Notes: a model not told the origin generated them from the sequence alone. A stretch of 7,246 nucleotides of DNA from Gammaproteobacteria bacterium (GCA_027021095.1 JALUUZ010000502.1:1-7246), one strand, 5' to 3'. Positions 1-5,637 are shown, counted from the stretch's first letter. Numbers and translations: made by a program.

Positions 1-780
1 CAGCCTGGCACCGCGCAGGTCTACCTGGCGCAACCTGGCGCCACGCAGGTCCGCCCCGGACAGGTCGGCGTTCTCGAACCTGGCATTGTGCAACCTGGCG
101 TCGCGAAGGCTGCTGTCGACGAATTTTGCGTTGCGCAGGTCGCCCCGCTTCAGCGACGCCCCCGACAGATCGCAGTGACTGAAGTCTGCGCCCGGCATGT
201 CGACCAGCTTGATCCCAGGCAGCGAACGGCCGCTCAGATCCACGCTCTTGAAGGGTTGCAGTGCAGCCGCCTTCGCATGTTGGTGGTTCCATTTTTTGAC
301 TTCCCCGTTGGTCAGCAGCGCGAGTAACGCCTCGCGGGATTTTTTCTGCTCCGCCTGTTTGGCTCGCTGTGCTTTGCGCAGCGCTTTTTGCCTGGCCGCG
401 ATGTCTTCGGCGCTTGGTTTTTCGATACCGTAGAACTCATACAACGCGTCGGTGCATAGATTTTTCAGTGCTTTGCCTTTCAGTGGGCTTTTCTGGCTTT
501 TGACGGTAATGGAACCCAGGTCGATATCGATGATGCGCTGGTGCTTGACATAGACTTCCTCGAGCGCATCTTTAAGCGTCGGGTAAAAATCCCAGAACAC
601 GACATGACCGTTTCCTTTCGGGATGCCAATAGAACCCCCGACCCCGGTACGTACCGCGTCGAGTTCAAGTGTTACGGTTTTGTGCCTGGGCTTGAGCAAT
701 GTGGCGGACAGCTTGATGGAGTTTGCCTGCTTTATGACCTTTTCCAGTTCTTGCAGGCAGGGGCCGACTGTGCCTTGCAT
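1..780 (-). CDS. Pentapeptide-repeat protein with uncharacterised N-terminal region (3' end beyond window)
   Basis: An open frame of 260 codons reads from ATG at 780 to the left edge with no stop, so the C-terminus is missing. The start is supported by GGGAGG on the minus strand, about 6 nt before the ATG. Residues 1-120 form a mixed region I do not recognise (for example VVFWDFYPTLKDALEEVY at 60-77). Residues about 122-155 are a highly charged Lys/Ala/Gln helix, probably coiled coil. A short stretch with NGEVKKWN (158-165) follows, a kind of segment often seen just before pentapeptide repeats. From about 180 the protein becomes A(D/N)LxX-type repeats such as DLSGA, DLRNA, NADLS, GADLR and VDLRG, which stack into a right-handed quadrilateral beta-helix in known family members. 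There is no signal peptide, so it is probably cytoplasmic. Function is unknown; pentapeptide repeats usually serve as scaffolds or protein-binding surfaces. A TATAAA-like box lies at 827-832 on the minus strand, without a convincing -35. Confidence 0.9.
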   Translation of the reverse strand, partial: MQGTVGPCLQELEKVIKQANSIKLSATLLKPRHKTVTLELDAVRTGVGGSIGIPKGNGHVVFWDFYPTLKDALEEVYVKHQRIIDIDLGSITVKSQKSPLKGKALKNLCTDALYEFYGIEKPSAEDIAARQKALRKAQRAKQAEQKKSREALLALLTNGEVKKWNHQHAKAAALQPFKSVDLSGRSLPGIKLVDMPGADFSHCDLSGASLKRGDLRNAKFVDSSLRDARLHNARFENADLSGADLRGARLRQVDLRGARL

Positions 781-991
781 GGATTTCCTCCCGAATGAAG
801 TAATGATACCTGGTGTCCCGGCAAGGTTTATAAATTAGTATTCTTTAGTTCTTCTTCAGCCGGGAGTTGAAGGCCGGTTTTCAACAGCCGTGTGGCTGCT
901 CATCATAAGTGTTTACCTGGGATTGTTCAAGATCGATGGGTGAGTGACTTGCGTTGTGTCGCCGGTCCCGGTCCGGCTTGGGCCTGGTCCA
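781..991. other. Intergenic region upstream of the pentapeptide gene
   Basis: No gene is visible here. It holds the ribosome binding site and leader of the minus-strand pentapeptide gene, a small perfect hairpin (CAGCC-GTGT-GGCTG, 885-898) without a T-run, and GC-rich sequence leading into the repeat element that starts near 992. The short open frames crossing it lack ribosome binding sites and resemble nothing I know. Confidence 0.5.
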
Positions 992-1131
992 CATTTTTTA
1001 CCATCGTTCGTCGCGAGACGGAGCAAGGGTGCGGCATGGGTAACTTTCACCGACCGAGGAGCGCGCAGGCAAGGGTGCGCCATGCGCGCCAATGATAATG
1101 ATATGGCAAGGAAGAATCGCGTGTAGAAGAT
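992..1131 (+). repeat. Solo half-copy of the MITE-like repeat family (copy A)
   Basis: This stretch aligns along its length with the reverse complement of 4302-4478, the right half of the large element. Shared blocks in the same order include CGTTCGT, GCGAGACGGAGCAAGG, CGACCGAGGAGCG, GCAGGCAAGGGT, CGCCA and GAAGAATCG-GTGTAGAAGA. The outer end is degraded: ATTTTTTACCATC stands where better copies have ATTGCTCACCACC, and the TAGCCCG tip is absent. The other half is missing. It ends just before the stop codon of the DJ-1-like gene, so it occupies that gene's 3' flank. It has no coding capacity of its own. Confidence 0.8.
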
Positions 1132-1134
1132 AGT

Positions 1135-1716
1135 TCACAGCTCAATCTTTGAGCCGAGTAGTTCAAGAAACTTTGCCAGCCAGTCCGGGTGAGCCGGCCA
1201 GGCGGGTGAGGTAACGAAATTACCATCGACGACCGCCTGGTCCACCGGCAGATCGACGAACTCCGCGCCGGCAAGTTTGACTTCCGGGGCGACCGCCGGG
1301 TAGGCGGAGATGCGTTTACCGCGGATCACGTCAGCTGCTGCAAGGACCTGCGCGCCATGACAGATCGAGGCAATCGGTTTGTTGTGCTCGGCAAAATGCC
1401 GGGTTAAAGCGATCACCTTGTCATCGAGCCGGATATATTCCGGTCCACGGCCGCCGGAAATAACTAAGGCATCGTACTGCCCGGGATCGATTTCATCGAA
1501 CGAGGCATTCAATGTAAAGTTATGGCCGCGTTTCTCGGTATAGGTCTGGTCACCTTCGAAGTCATGGACAGCGGTCGGTATCTGCTCGCCTTTTTTTCTG
1601 CCGGGGCAGACCGCGTCGACCTGGTGTCCGATCATGGACAAAGCCTGGAACGGTACCATGATTTCGTAGTCTTCACCGAAATCACCTGTCAACAGCAGTA
1701 TTTTTTTTTGCGCCAT
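1135..1716 (-). CDS. DJ-1/PfpI family protein, DJ-1D glyoxalase-like
   Basis: A 193-residue single-domain member of the class I glutamine amidotransferase-like superfamily. Visible landmarks are GDFGEDYE (11-18, with the conserved acidic residue at E18), VISGGRGPEYIR (85-96), the nucleophile elbow ASICHGAQ (116-123, C119-H120), and AYPAV followed by VVDGNFVTSPAWPAHP. From memory the whole sequence tracks plant DJ-1D, including PFQAL, PTAVHDF and RGHNFTLNA. That family has glyoxalase III activity (methylglyoxal to lactate) and a debated protein or nucleotide deglycase role, so a cytosolic carbonyl-stress function is likely; which activity applies here is inference. I chose ATG at 1716 over an in-frame TTG six bases upstream because AAAGGAG sits 7 nt before the ATG and would overlap the TTG. 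Repeat copy A lies just beyond the stop, and a leader hairpin lies upstream. Confidence 0.93.
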   Translation of the reverse strand: MAQKKILLLTGDFGEDYEIMVPFQALSMIGHQVDAVCPGRKKGEQIPTAVHDFEGDQTYTEKRGHNFTLNASFDEIDPGQYDALVISGGRGPEYIRLDDKVIALTRHFAEHNKPIASICHGAQVLAAADVIRGKRISAYPAVAPEVKLAGAEFVDLPVDQAVVDGNFVTSPAWPAHPDWLAKFLELLGSKIEL

Positions 1717-1738
1717 GTTCAATCTCCTTTAACAGCCC

Positions 1739-1769
1739 CGCCTGTCAAGGCCGCCCCGCAGGACAGGCG
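1739..1769. repeat. Inverted repeat in the leader of the DJ-1-like gene
   Basis: CGCCTGTC (1739-1746) and GACAGGCG (1762-1769) form a perfect 8-bp stem with a 15-nt loop, about 23 nt upstream of the DJ-1-like ATG and just before its Shine-Dalgarno. There is no T-run, so an intrinsic terminator is unlikely. It could be an operator or a leader hairpin that affects translation. Confidence 0.45.
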
Positions 1770-1832
1770 CTATCTTAGCTCAATCCGCCGGGCACGAAAA
1801 GCGGCAGGGTCACAGACGTTCAAGCTCACTCT

Positions 1833-1896
1833 TAGCCCGCATTGCTCACCACCGTTCGTCGCGAGACGGTGCAAGGGTGGTGAGAAAGGCGGGCTA
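1833..1896. repeat. Minimal palindromic copy of the MITE-like repeat family (copy B)
   Basis: The two arms, 1833-1853 and 1876-1896, match at 19 of 21 positions as an inverted repeat, bounded by TAGCCCGC and GCGGGCTA with CTCACCACC and GGTGGTGAG inside. The 22-nt centre contains the smaller palindrome CGTCGCGAGACG. The left arm plus GTTCGTCGCGAGACGG resembles the right end of the large element near 4482. The right arm, with TTTCTCACCACCCTT on its own strand, resembles that element's left end near 4038. Copy B therefore looks like both termini brought together with the interior lost. Its right tip contains the TAG stop of the membrane-protein gene, and as RNA it would put a strong hairpin at that transcript's 3' end. 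Confidence 0.8.
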
Positions 1897-2529
1897 GCGG
1901 CGCAGCCGTTGCAGACGTTTGCGGTACAGCAGGTAGACACCGGGCCCCAATGAGATCAGCATGATCGACATACCGAAAGTCAGGCTGGTAAAGGTAGCAA
2001 GGCCGGCGCAACATTCAGTACGCTGCCTGGCGATGATGTGGGACGGGATCGCGACCAGGATTTCGAGGATGCTGCCCCGGTACAGAAAGCGGGTCATACG
2101 TTCGTGCAGTGATGAAGCACTTGTTGTTTTCGAGTAGGTCCAAAACACTATACCCCAAACAAGCCAGGAAACGAAAAAAACAGAATACAGCAAGATCGCC
2201 CAGAGGCTGCCCTGTAATCTGAACAGCTCGGTAGCCAGCAGAACCAGTCCCGATACCAGCACGGCCAGCAGGAACGCGCCCACCAGGACGGTGACGATGA
2301 CAGGGCGCCTACCGACCAGCCGCTGACGTGAAGCCTGGATGGGAATCAGCAGTAACGCCGCCTGGCAAACGGTAAAAACCAAGAGATAGATCCAGACGAA
2401 TGGCTCCTGGTATGTAGACAGCACTTCCCTGACAGGAATGGGAAAGAGAGCGATCAATGTGTAGGGGCCGTAAAACAGCGCAAAAAAGACAGCATACAGA
2501 ATGGCTACGGCAAAAGCAGCGCGGTACAT
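1894..2529 (-). CDS. Multi-pass inner membrane protein of unknown function
   Basis: A 211-residue hydrophobic protein. Likely membrane segments are residues 4-28, 43-64, 77-100, 108-131 and 178-201. A hydrophilic stretch (132-150) and an amphipathic stretch with IPSHIIARQRTECC (161-174, adjacent C173-C174) precede the last helix. The tail is strongly basic (YRKRLQRLRR), which by the positive-inside rule suggests a cytoplasmic C-terminus. No transporter, enzyme or sensor motif is recognisable. The ATG at 2529 is preceded by a G9 tract with a 6-nt gap, which may serve as a weak Shine-Dalgarno. A promoter is visible at 2566-2594. The TAG stop lies inside the tip of repeat copy B, so the last few codons may have been altered by that insertion. 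Confidence 0.82.
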   Translation of the reverse strand: MYRAAFAVAILYAVFFALFYGPYTLIALFPIPVREVLSTYQEPFVWIYLLVFTVCQAALLLIPIQASRQRLVGRRPVIVTVLVGAFLLAVLVSGLVLLATELFRLQGSLWAILLYSVFFVSWLVWGIVFWTYSKTTSASSLHERMTRFLYRGSILEILVAIPSHIIARQRTECCAGLATFTSLTFGMSIMLISLGPGVYLLYRKRLQRLRR

Positions 2530-2535
2530 ACCAGT

Positions 2536-2544
2536 CCCCCCCCC
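2536..2544 (-). promoter_or_regulatory. G9 homopolymer in the ribosome-binding region of the membrane-protein gene
   Basis: Nine C on the plus strand read as GGGGGGGGG on the minus strand, six bases before the ATG at 2529 and downstream of the -10 box. It takes the place of a normal Shine-Dalgarno. Tracts of this length can slip during replication, so translation might vary with tract length; that consequence is inference. Confidence 0.5.
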
Positions 2545-2565
2545 GGGAAAAGTTTATTCAGTACG

Positions 2566-2594
2566 AGTATATTCCAACGAAGCCGCGCACGCAA
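2566..2594 (-). promoter_or_regulatory. Sigma-70-type promoter for the membrane-protein gene
   Basis: On the minus strand TTGCGT (2594-2589) and TATACT (2571-2566) are separated by exactly 17 nt. The -10 matches consensus at five of six positions and the -35 has the conserved TTG. Transcription would start near 2559, giving a leader of about 30 nt that contains the G9 tract. Confidence 0.55.
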
Positions 2595-2833
2595 AGGGTG
2601 AACAGGGCAGACATTTTATTGATAGTGCTGCCGCAGCCGCATCGTATCCTGCGTGTTGTAGTGTGGCTGTCGTCATGGGTACAGGACCTGGTCTACAGGG
2701 GGCAGTGGGGGCCTGCTTGCAGTCAAAGTGTAAACAGTAGGTTTACGAAGCTGAAATTCGGTCCGCATCGCCTGCCGCGTTCGCAGTAAAGCGGCAGGCA
2801 ACGCAAGCCGGGGGGCGTCATGCCAGGGTGTTG
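2595..2833. other. Intergenic region between the membrane protein and the exported protein
   Basis: I see no convincing gene. The open frames crossing it are low-complexity, lack ribosome binding sites or run antisense to neighbouring genes. Its only clear structure is the hairpin at 2770-2799. Confidence 0.4.
2770..2799 (-). terminator. Stem-loop downstream of the exported-protein gene
   Basis: GCCTGCCGC (2770-2778) and GCGGCAGGC (2791-2799) form a perfect 9-bp GC-rich stem with a 12-nt loop, about 35 nt beyond the stop of the minus-strand gene ending at 2834. No T-tract follows on that strand, so this may be a Rho-assisted end or a 3' stability hairpin rather than a classic intrinsic terminator. 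Confidence 0.4.
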
Positions 2834-3196
2834 TTATTTTTCCGACAGGGACTGCATCATGTTGAACAGCCTGACCGCCTGACCGCCTTGATAATAAGCG
2901 GCCATGCATTCTGCAATCACCTGTCCCAGCCGGCTTGCCTGGGGTACGCTTGTGAGCACATCAGGGATCACCACGTTCTTGACGCTGGTAGTGCATTTTT
3001 TGTAGAGGGCATTCATGTCTGCAATGCAATTGTTTCCCTTGTAGATCCGCATCAATGGTGACTGGGGCTTACAAAGGTGTGCAGGCAGAATTTTCTGCAG
3101 GTTCGCCAGCCATGTCTGTTTCGGCATGTTCACGCCTTGGGCGCTGCATACAGAGGAGAGTACCAAGCCTGCAATAAACGCCATATATTTTTTCAT
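2834..3196 (-). CDS. Small exported four-cysteine protein, unknown function
   Basis: A 120-residue protein. I start it at ATG 3196 (MKKYMAFIAG) because this gives a classic Sec signal peptide: two Lys, a hydrophobic core to about residue 15, and a probable signal peptidase I site after SVCSA (19). The frame could extend about 11 codons upstream, but that would bury the signal. The residue before C17 is Val, so this is not a good lipobox. The mature chain is about 100 residues with four cysteines (C42, C57, C68, C97), enough for two disulfides in the periplasm or outside. It looks mostly alpha-helical and has no motif I recognise. The Shine-Dalgarno is weak (GGATGGAT about 7 nt before the ATG). 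It is divergent from the metallophosphoesterase gene across 85 bp. Confidence 0.8.
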   Translation of the reverse strand: MKKYMAFIAGLVLSSVCSAQGVNMPKQTWLANLQKILPAHLCKPQSPLMRIYKGNNCIADMNALYKKCTTSVKNVVIPDVLTSVPQASRLGQVIAECMAAYYQGGQAVRLFNMMQSLSEK

Positions 3197-3211
3197 TGTG
3201 TTATCCATCCA

Positions 3212-3260
3212 TTGGTTGTTTGTACCCAAGTATTGTTATAGTAAACTTTTGGGCTGTCAA
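3212..3260. promoter_or_regulatory. Divergent promoter region between the exported-protein and phosphoesterase genes
   Basis: On the minus strand an exact TTGACA (3260-3255) faces the exported-protein gene. Downstream -10 candidates are poor or badly spaced (TATAAC after 14 nt, TAACAA after 16 nt). On the plus strand TATAGT (3237-3242) is a fair -10 for the phosphoesterase, with TTGTTT (3216-3221) at a short 15-nt gap. The two signals overlap, so the genes may share control. Confidence 0.35.
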
Positions 3261-3281
3261 TCGATGGTCCAGGAATATTTT

Positions 3282-4025
3282 ATGAAACTCCATATCCTCA
3301 ATGATCTGCACGTCGAGTTCGAGGACTTCGCGCCGCCGGCAACCAATGCCGACATAGTGATCCTGGCGGGCGATATTGGCGTCGGGTTGGAAGGCCTGCG
3401 CTGGGCAGGGGAGCGGTTCCCGGAGAGACCAGTGATCTACGTACCGGGTAATCACGAGTTCTACCGTCACGACATTTCGTTGATCGATAAACTGAAGTTA
3501 GAAGCACCCGATAACATTCACGTGCTGGATGACGATCAAGTTGTTATCGGTGGTGTACGGTTCCTGGGCTGTATCCTGTGGACGGACTTCGGCTTGTTCG
3601 GAGAGGCCAACAAATTATTCGCCATGCTGCAAGCCCGGACGCAGATGACCGACTTCTCCATCATCCAGAATAAGGGCCAGCGCTTCACTCCCGAGGATGC
3701 CGTCAAGTTGCACGAAGCCAGCCGCAACTGGCTGGCTGCCATACTGGCTGAACCCTTTGACGGAAGTACCGTGGTGGTTACCCACCATGCGCCTTCGTCA
3801 CGGTCGGTGCATCCGAGGTATGCATGCGACCTACTGACTCCGGCCTTTGCCAGCAACCTGGAATATCTCATGGATGGCAGTCGGGCGGCACTCTGGATCC
3901 ATGGACACATGCATGACTCGTTTGATTACCGGATTTACGACACGCGGGTGGTCTGCAACCCGCGCGGTTATTCGCCGCAGGAACTGAATTCGAACTTCAA
4001 GCCGGACTGGGTCATTGAGATATGA
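3282..4025 (+). CDS. Calcineurin-like metallophosphoesterase
   Basis: A 247-residue stand-alone phosphoesterase domain with all family blocks in order: D8-L-H10 in LNDLH, GD (30-31) in LAGDIG, GNHE (56-59) in VPGNHEFY, THH (167-169) in VVVTHHAP, and GHMH (208-211) in WIHGHMHDSF. These residues bind the two-metal centre (commonly Fe, Mn or Zn), so the enzyme should be an active cytoplasmic phosphohydrolase. Substrate cannot be read from sequence; relatives act on phosphoproteins, nucleotides or other phosphodiesters. I start at ATG 3282 because the beta strand before the first motif begins there and AGGA lies about 9 nt upstream; ATG 3264 would add six residues. There is no signal peptide. No partner gene is adjacent, and the large repeat element begins 12 bp after the stop. 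Confidence 0.92.
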   Translation: MKLHILNDLHVEFEDFAPPATNADIVILAGDIGVGLEGLRWAGERFPERPVIYVPGNHEFYRHDISLIDKLKLEAPDNIHVLDDDQVVIGGVRFLGCILWTDFGLFGEANKLFAMLQARTQMTDFSIIQNKGQRFTPEDAVKLHEASRNWLAAILAEPFDGSTVVVTHHAPSSRSVHPRYACDLLTPAFASNLEYLMDGSRAALWIHGHMHDSFDYRIYDTRVVCNPRGYSPQELNSNFKPDWVIEI

Positions 4026-4037
4026 GCGAGTAAGTTC

Positions 4038-4482
4038 TAGCCCGTGTTTCTCACCACCCTTCTACTGCGACGGCCCAATGGCGCGGCCTGGCTGGCTTTC
4101 GCTCGGTCAGCGAGCCAGTGTGTAAAAGCATCTTCGGGTGATGCGATGCGCTTTGTCGTGGTGGTGTGTACAACGCACCCCACTTTGGTGCATGATATTG
4201 CTTTGCCGTAAATCCTTTGGTGTGCTTCGCACACCGTCATGATGGGGCGGGGTGCATTGCATATACCGACACCTCGACAAAGCGTATCGCATCACGTGGT
4301 CATTCTTCTACACACGATTCTTCCGTACCATGTCATGATCCATACATTGGTGTGGGCTGATCATACCATACCATACCATACCATACCACGTGGCGTACCC
4401 TTGCCTGCACGCTCCTCGGTCGCGAAAGCCACCCAGGTCATACCTTGCTCCGTCTCGCAACGAACGGTGGTGAGCAATGCGG
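4038..4482. mobile_element. MITE-like non-autonomous element with long inverted arms (copies D and C as its ends)
   Basis: The ends are inverted copies of one another. The left starts TAGCCCG with CTCACCACC at 4050-4058; the right, read on the minus strand from 4482, starts CCGCATTG then CTCACCACC. The similarity continues about 75 bp inward (GCGA, CGG, CTGG.TGGCTTTCGC, GAGC). A second, stronger inverted pair follows: 4118-4184 against 4245-4315, sharing GTGTGTA.AAG, GTGATGCGAT, CGCTTTGTCG and GCACCCC. A tight hairpin, GGTGTGC-TTC-GCACACC (4219-4235), lies near the centre. The whole unit could fold into one long snap-back. It encodes no transposase, and open frames within it are by-products of the palindrome. 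This is the pattern of a miniature element mobilised in trans; the parent family is not identified and no clear target-site duplication is seen. It fills most of the gene-free stretch between 4026 and 4773. Confidence 0.8.
4362..4386. repeat. Five tandem CATAC units inside the MITE-like element
   Basis: Five perfect 5-bp CATAC units lie in the right arm of the element, followed by a partial CAC. Solo copy A has nothing equivalent at the matching position, so the array probably expanded by slippage in this copy. Confidence 0.85.
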
Positions 4483-4526
4483 ATTGGCAGCAGATTGGCA
4501 ATAGTAGGAAAACCAGTACGGTCTAA

Positions 4527-4670
4527 TTGTATGATCTTTTAGCGCCCAAAGAGGTGATGCGGTATTTTGCCCGTCATGACCGACTGAAACGGCAATTCGT
4601 GATCTGGGCCGGATATCACCTGATGATCCTGCAATGGCTTGAGTATTATGATGAAAACTCAGCTATTTAA
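4527..4670 (+). pseudogene. Possible gene remnant between the MITE and the toxin-antitoxin operon
   Basis: A frame open from after the TAA at 4524-4526 to TAA at 4668-4670 encodes 47 residues of protein-like composition, including FARHDRLKRQF and IWAGYHLMILQWLEYYDEN. An ATG occurs at 4557 (37 codons), but the nearby GAGGTG is too close to be a good ribosome binding site. I do not recognise the sequence. It could be the 3' end of a gene whose front was lost at the element boundary, or chance. Confidence 0.22.
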
Positions 4671-4715
4671 CAGAAAATTAGGAACATAGAGACGAGATGA
4701 GGGTTTTAATTTTTC

Positions 4716-4749
4716 TTGATGTTTACTAAATATTGGTAAATACTGGTAA
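4716..4749 (+). promoter_or_regulatory. Promoter and operator-like repeats of the toxin-antitoxin operon
   Basis: Two tandem 10-bp repeats, ATATTGGTAA (4730-4739) and ATACTGGTAA (4740-4749), sit about 25 bp before the antitoxin start. TTTAC at 4722-4726 is the inverse of GTAAA at 4736-4740, adding a partial dyad. A -35-like TTGATG (4716-4721) is 17 nt from AATACT (4739-4744), so the repeats cover the -10. This is the arrangement expected for autorepression by a ribbon-helix-helix antitoxin. Confidence 0.5.
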
Positions 4750-4773
4750 TAGTAGAAAATGGAGACAGAAGCC

Positions 4774-5034
4774 ATGGCCAAAACAACCAGTATTTCCTTA
4801 GGGGATTATTTTGAAGGCTTTATCAGCGACCAGGTAAAACATGGGCGTTATGGGTCTGCCAGCGAAGTCATTCGCGCGGCCTTACGTTTGTTAGAAGAAC
4901 ATGAACGTGTCCAACAGGAAAAACTGGAATGGCTGCGCCATCGTGCAGCGGAAGGGATCGCTTCTCTCGGCAAGGGGGAAGGAGTGGATGGTGAACACTT
5001 CATGAAAGAGCTGATTGCCGGAAAGGCTGATTAA
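4774..5034 (+). CDS. parD: ParD-type ribbon-helix-helix antitoxin
   Basis: An 86-residue antitoxin. The N-terminal KTTSISLGDYF (3-13) is the DNA-binding beta strand, followed by two helices with the family pattern Q20-V-K-x-GRYGSASEVIRAALRLLEE (to about 42). These dimerise to grip the operator. The charged C-terminal half (43-86) is the part that normally wraps and neutralises the toxin. I choose ATG 4774 over ATG 4759 because GGAG at 4761-4764 lies 9 nt before it and the family usually begins with a short MAxTTSxSL lead. The stop TAA overlaps the toxin's ATG by one base (TAATG), giving translational coupling. Autoregulation through the upstream 10-bp repeats is inferred from family behaviour. 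Confidence 0.92.
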   Translation: MAKTTSISLGDYFEGFISDQVKHGRYGSASEVIRAALRLLEEHERVQQEKLEWLRHRAAEGIASLGKGEGVDGEHFMKELIAGKAD

Positions 5035-5381
5035 TGCCCCGCTACATTTTATCTCATGTGGCACAAGAAGATCTGCTCGCTATCAAATCCTACACACACG
5101 AACACTGGGGCGACGCCCAGGTAAAAAAATATCTGGAGCAATTGTCGAACCGCTTTACCAGCCTTACAGAAAATCCCGCACTCGGCCGCGAACGCCCTGA
5201 AATCGCAAAAGGCTGCCGCAGCATCGTCGAAGGCAAACACCTTATTCTCTATCGCGTACAAGACAATGGCGATATTGAAATCCTCGCCGTCCCGCATGGT
5301 AGCCGGGACCTTGATCACTATAGTGGTAATATTCAATCCGGGTTCGGAACCAAATCAGACGATAGTGACCCCGAATGCTAA
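5034..5381 (+). CDS. parE: ParE/RelE-superfamily toxin
   Basis: A 115-residue toxin of the ParE branch. Visible family blocks are the start YILSHVAQEDLLAIKSYT (4-21), NPALGRERPEI (47-57), C61-R62-SIVEGKHLILYRV (61-75) and IEILAVPHGSRD (81-92). Typical ParE proteins poison DNA gyrase, whereas the related RelE group cleaves mRNA on ribosomes; the sequence favours ParE, but the target is inferred. The core ends near residue 96. A hydrophilic tail of about 19 residues (HYSGNIQSGFGTKSDDSDPEC) follows and is longer than usual. Translation is coupled to the antitoxin by the TAATG overlap, with AAAGG about 8 nt upstream inside the antitoxin gene. Nothing suggests inactivation. Confidence 0.9.
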   Translation: MPRYILSHVAQEDLLAIKSYTHEHWGDAQVKKYLEQLSNRFTSLTENPALGRERPEIAKGCRSIVEGKHLILYRVQDNGDIEILAVPHGSRDLDHYSGNIQSGFGTKSDDSDPEC

Positions 5382-5637
5382 CATGATTAGTGAAGTTCAG
5401 AGACGGAGCTGAAGTGAATAGCGAGATCGACGACATTTGACGATAGCTCTTGCCTGGCGCTGGTTTCCTGAACTAATTTTCTGGATTGATATTCAGGCGT
5501 GTTGTGGTTATTCTCCTTATGCTTGAAGGCAAGTAGCCTGGATTTCATGTTGGGGAGTTGGCGGTTTAGGCCTATGGATATCAGCATCTAGATATCTTGG
5601 CAAACCAAGAACGAGAAGGTTAAGAAGGAAAAAAAAG
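5382..5637. other. Gap between the toxin gene and the mrr gene
   Basis: No supported gene. Near its right end are two GATATC sites and a small hairpin (TCTTGG-CAAA-CCAAGA, 5595-5610) without a T-run, then the mrr ribosome binding site. An antisense frame of 66 codons (5387-5587) has no ribosome binding site and was not accepted. No clear promoter for mrr is visible, so it might be read through from the toxin operon. Confidence 0.4.

Noticed and set aside
88..668. Open frames on both strands within the first 780 bases
   Set aside because: They lie in other frames of the pentapeptide gene, whose repeats and ribosome binding site define the real coding strand and frame.
1832..1900. Copy B as a plain intrinsic terminator
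   Set aside because: The stem is strong, but no T-run follows on either strand and the arms match the dispersed repeat family, so repeat identity explains it better.
2457..2789. Plus-strand frames crossing the start of the membrane-protein gene
   Set aside because: They are antisense to a well-supported gene and its promoter, and are low-complexity with no ribosome binding site.
3126..3281. Extended N-terminus for the metallophosphoesterase from an ATG at 3126
   Set aside because: It would overlap the divergent exported-protein gene and promoter region and precede the family's normal start, which has its own ribosome binding site.
4037..4295. Minus-strand frames of 62-67 codons with His/Thr-rich sequence
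   Set aside because: They fall inside the inverted arms of the MITE-like element and lack ribosome binding sites; they are by-products of repeat sequence.
4362..4386. CATAC array as a CRISPR or iteron array
   Set aside because: The units are only 5 bp with no spacers and there are no cas or rep genes; it is a simple slippage repeat inside the mobile element.
4239..4526. Plus-strand 95-codon frame containing the CATAC array
   Set aside because: It runs through the right arm of the repeat and a pentanucleotide array, has no ribosome binding site and no protein-like domain.
5387..5587. Minus-strand 66-codon frame between the toxin and mrr genes
   Set aside because: The composition is not impossible for a protein, but there is no Shine-Dalgarno, promoter or recognisable family; a homology search would be needed to revive it.
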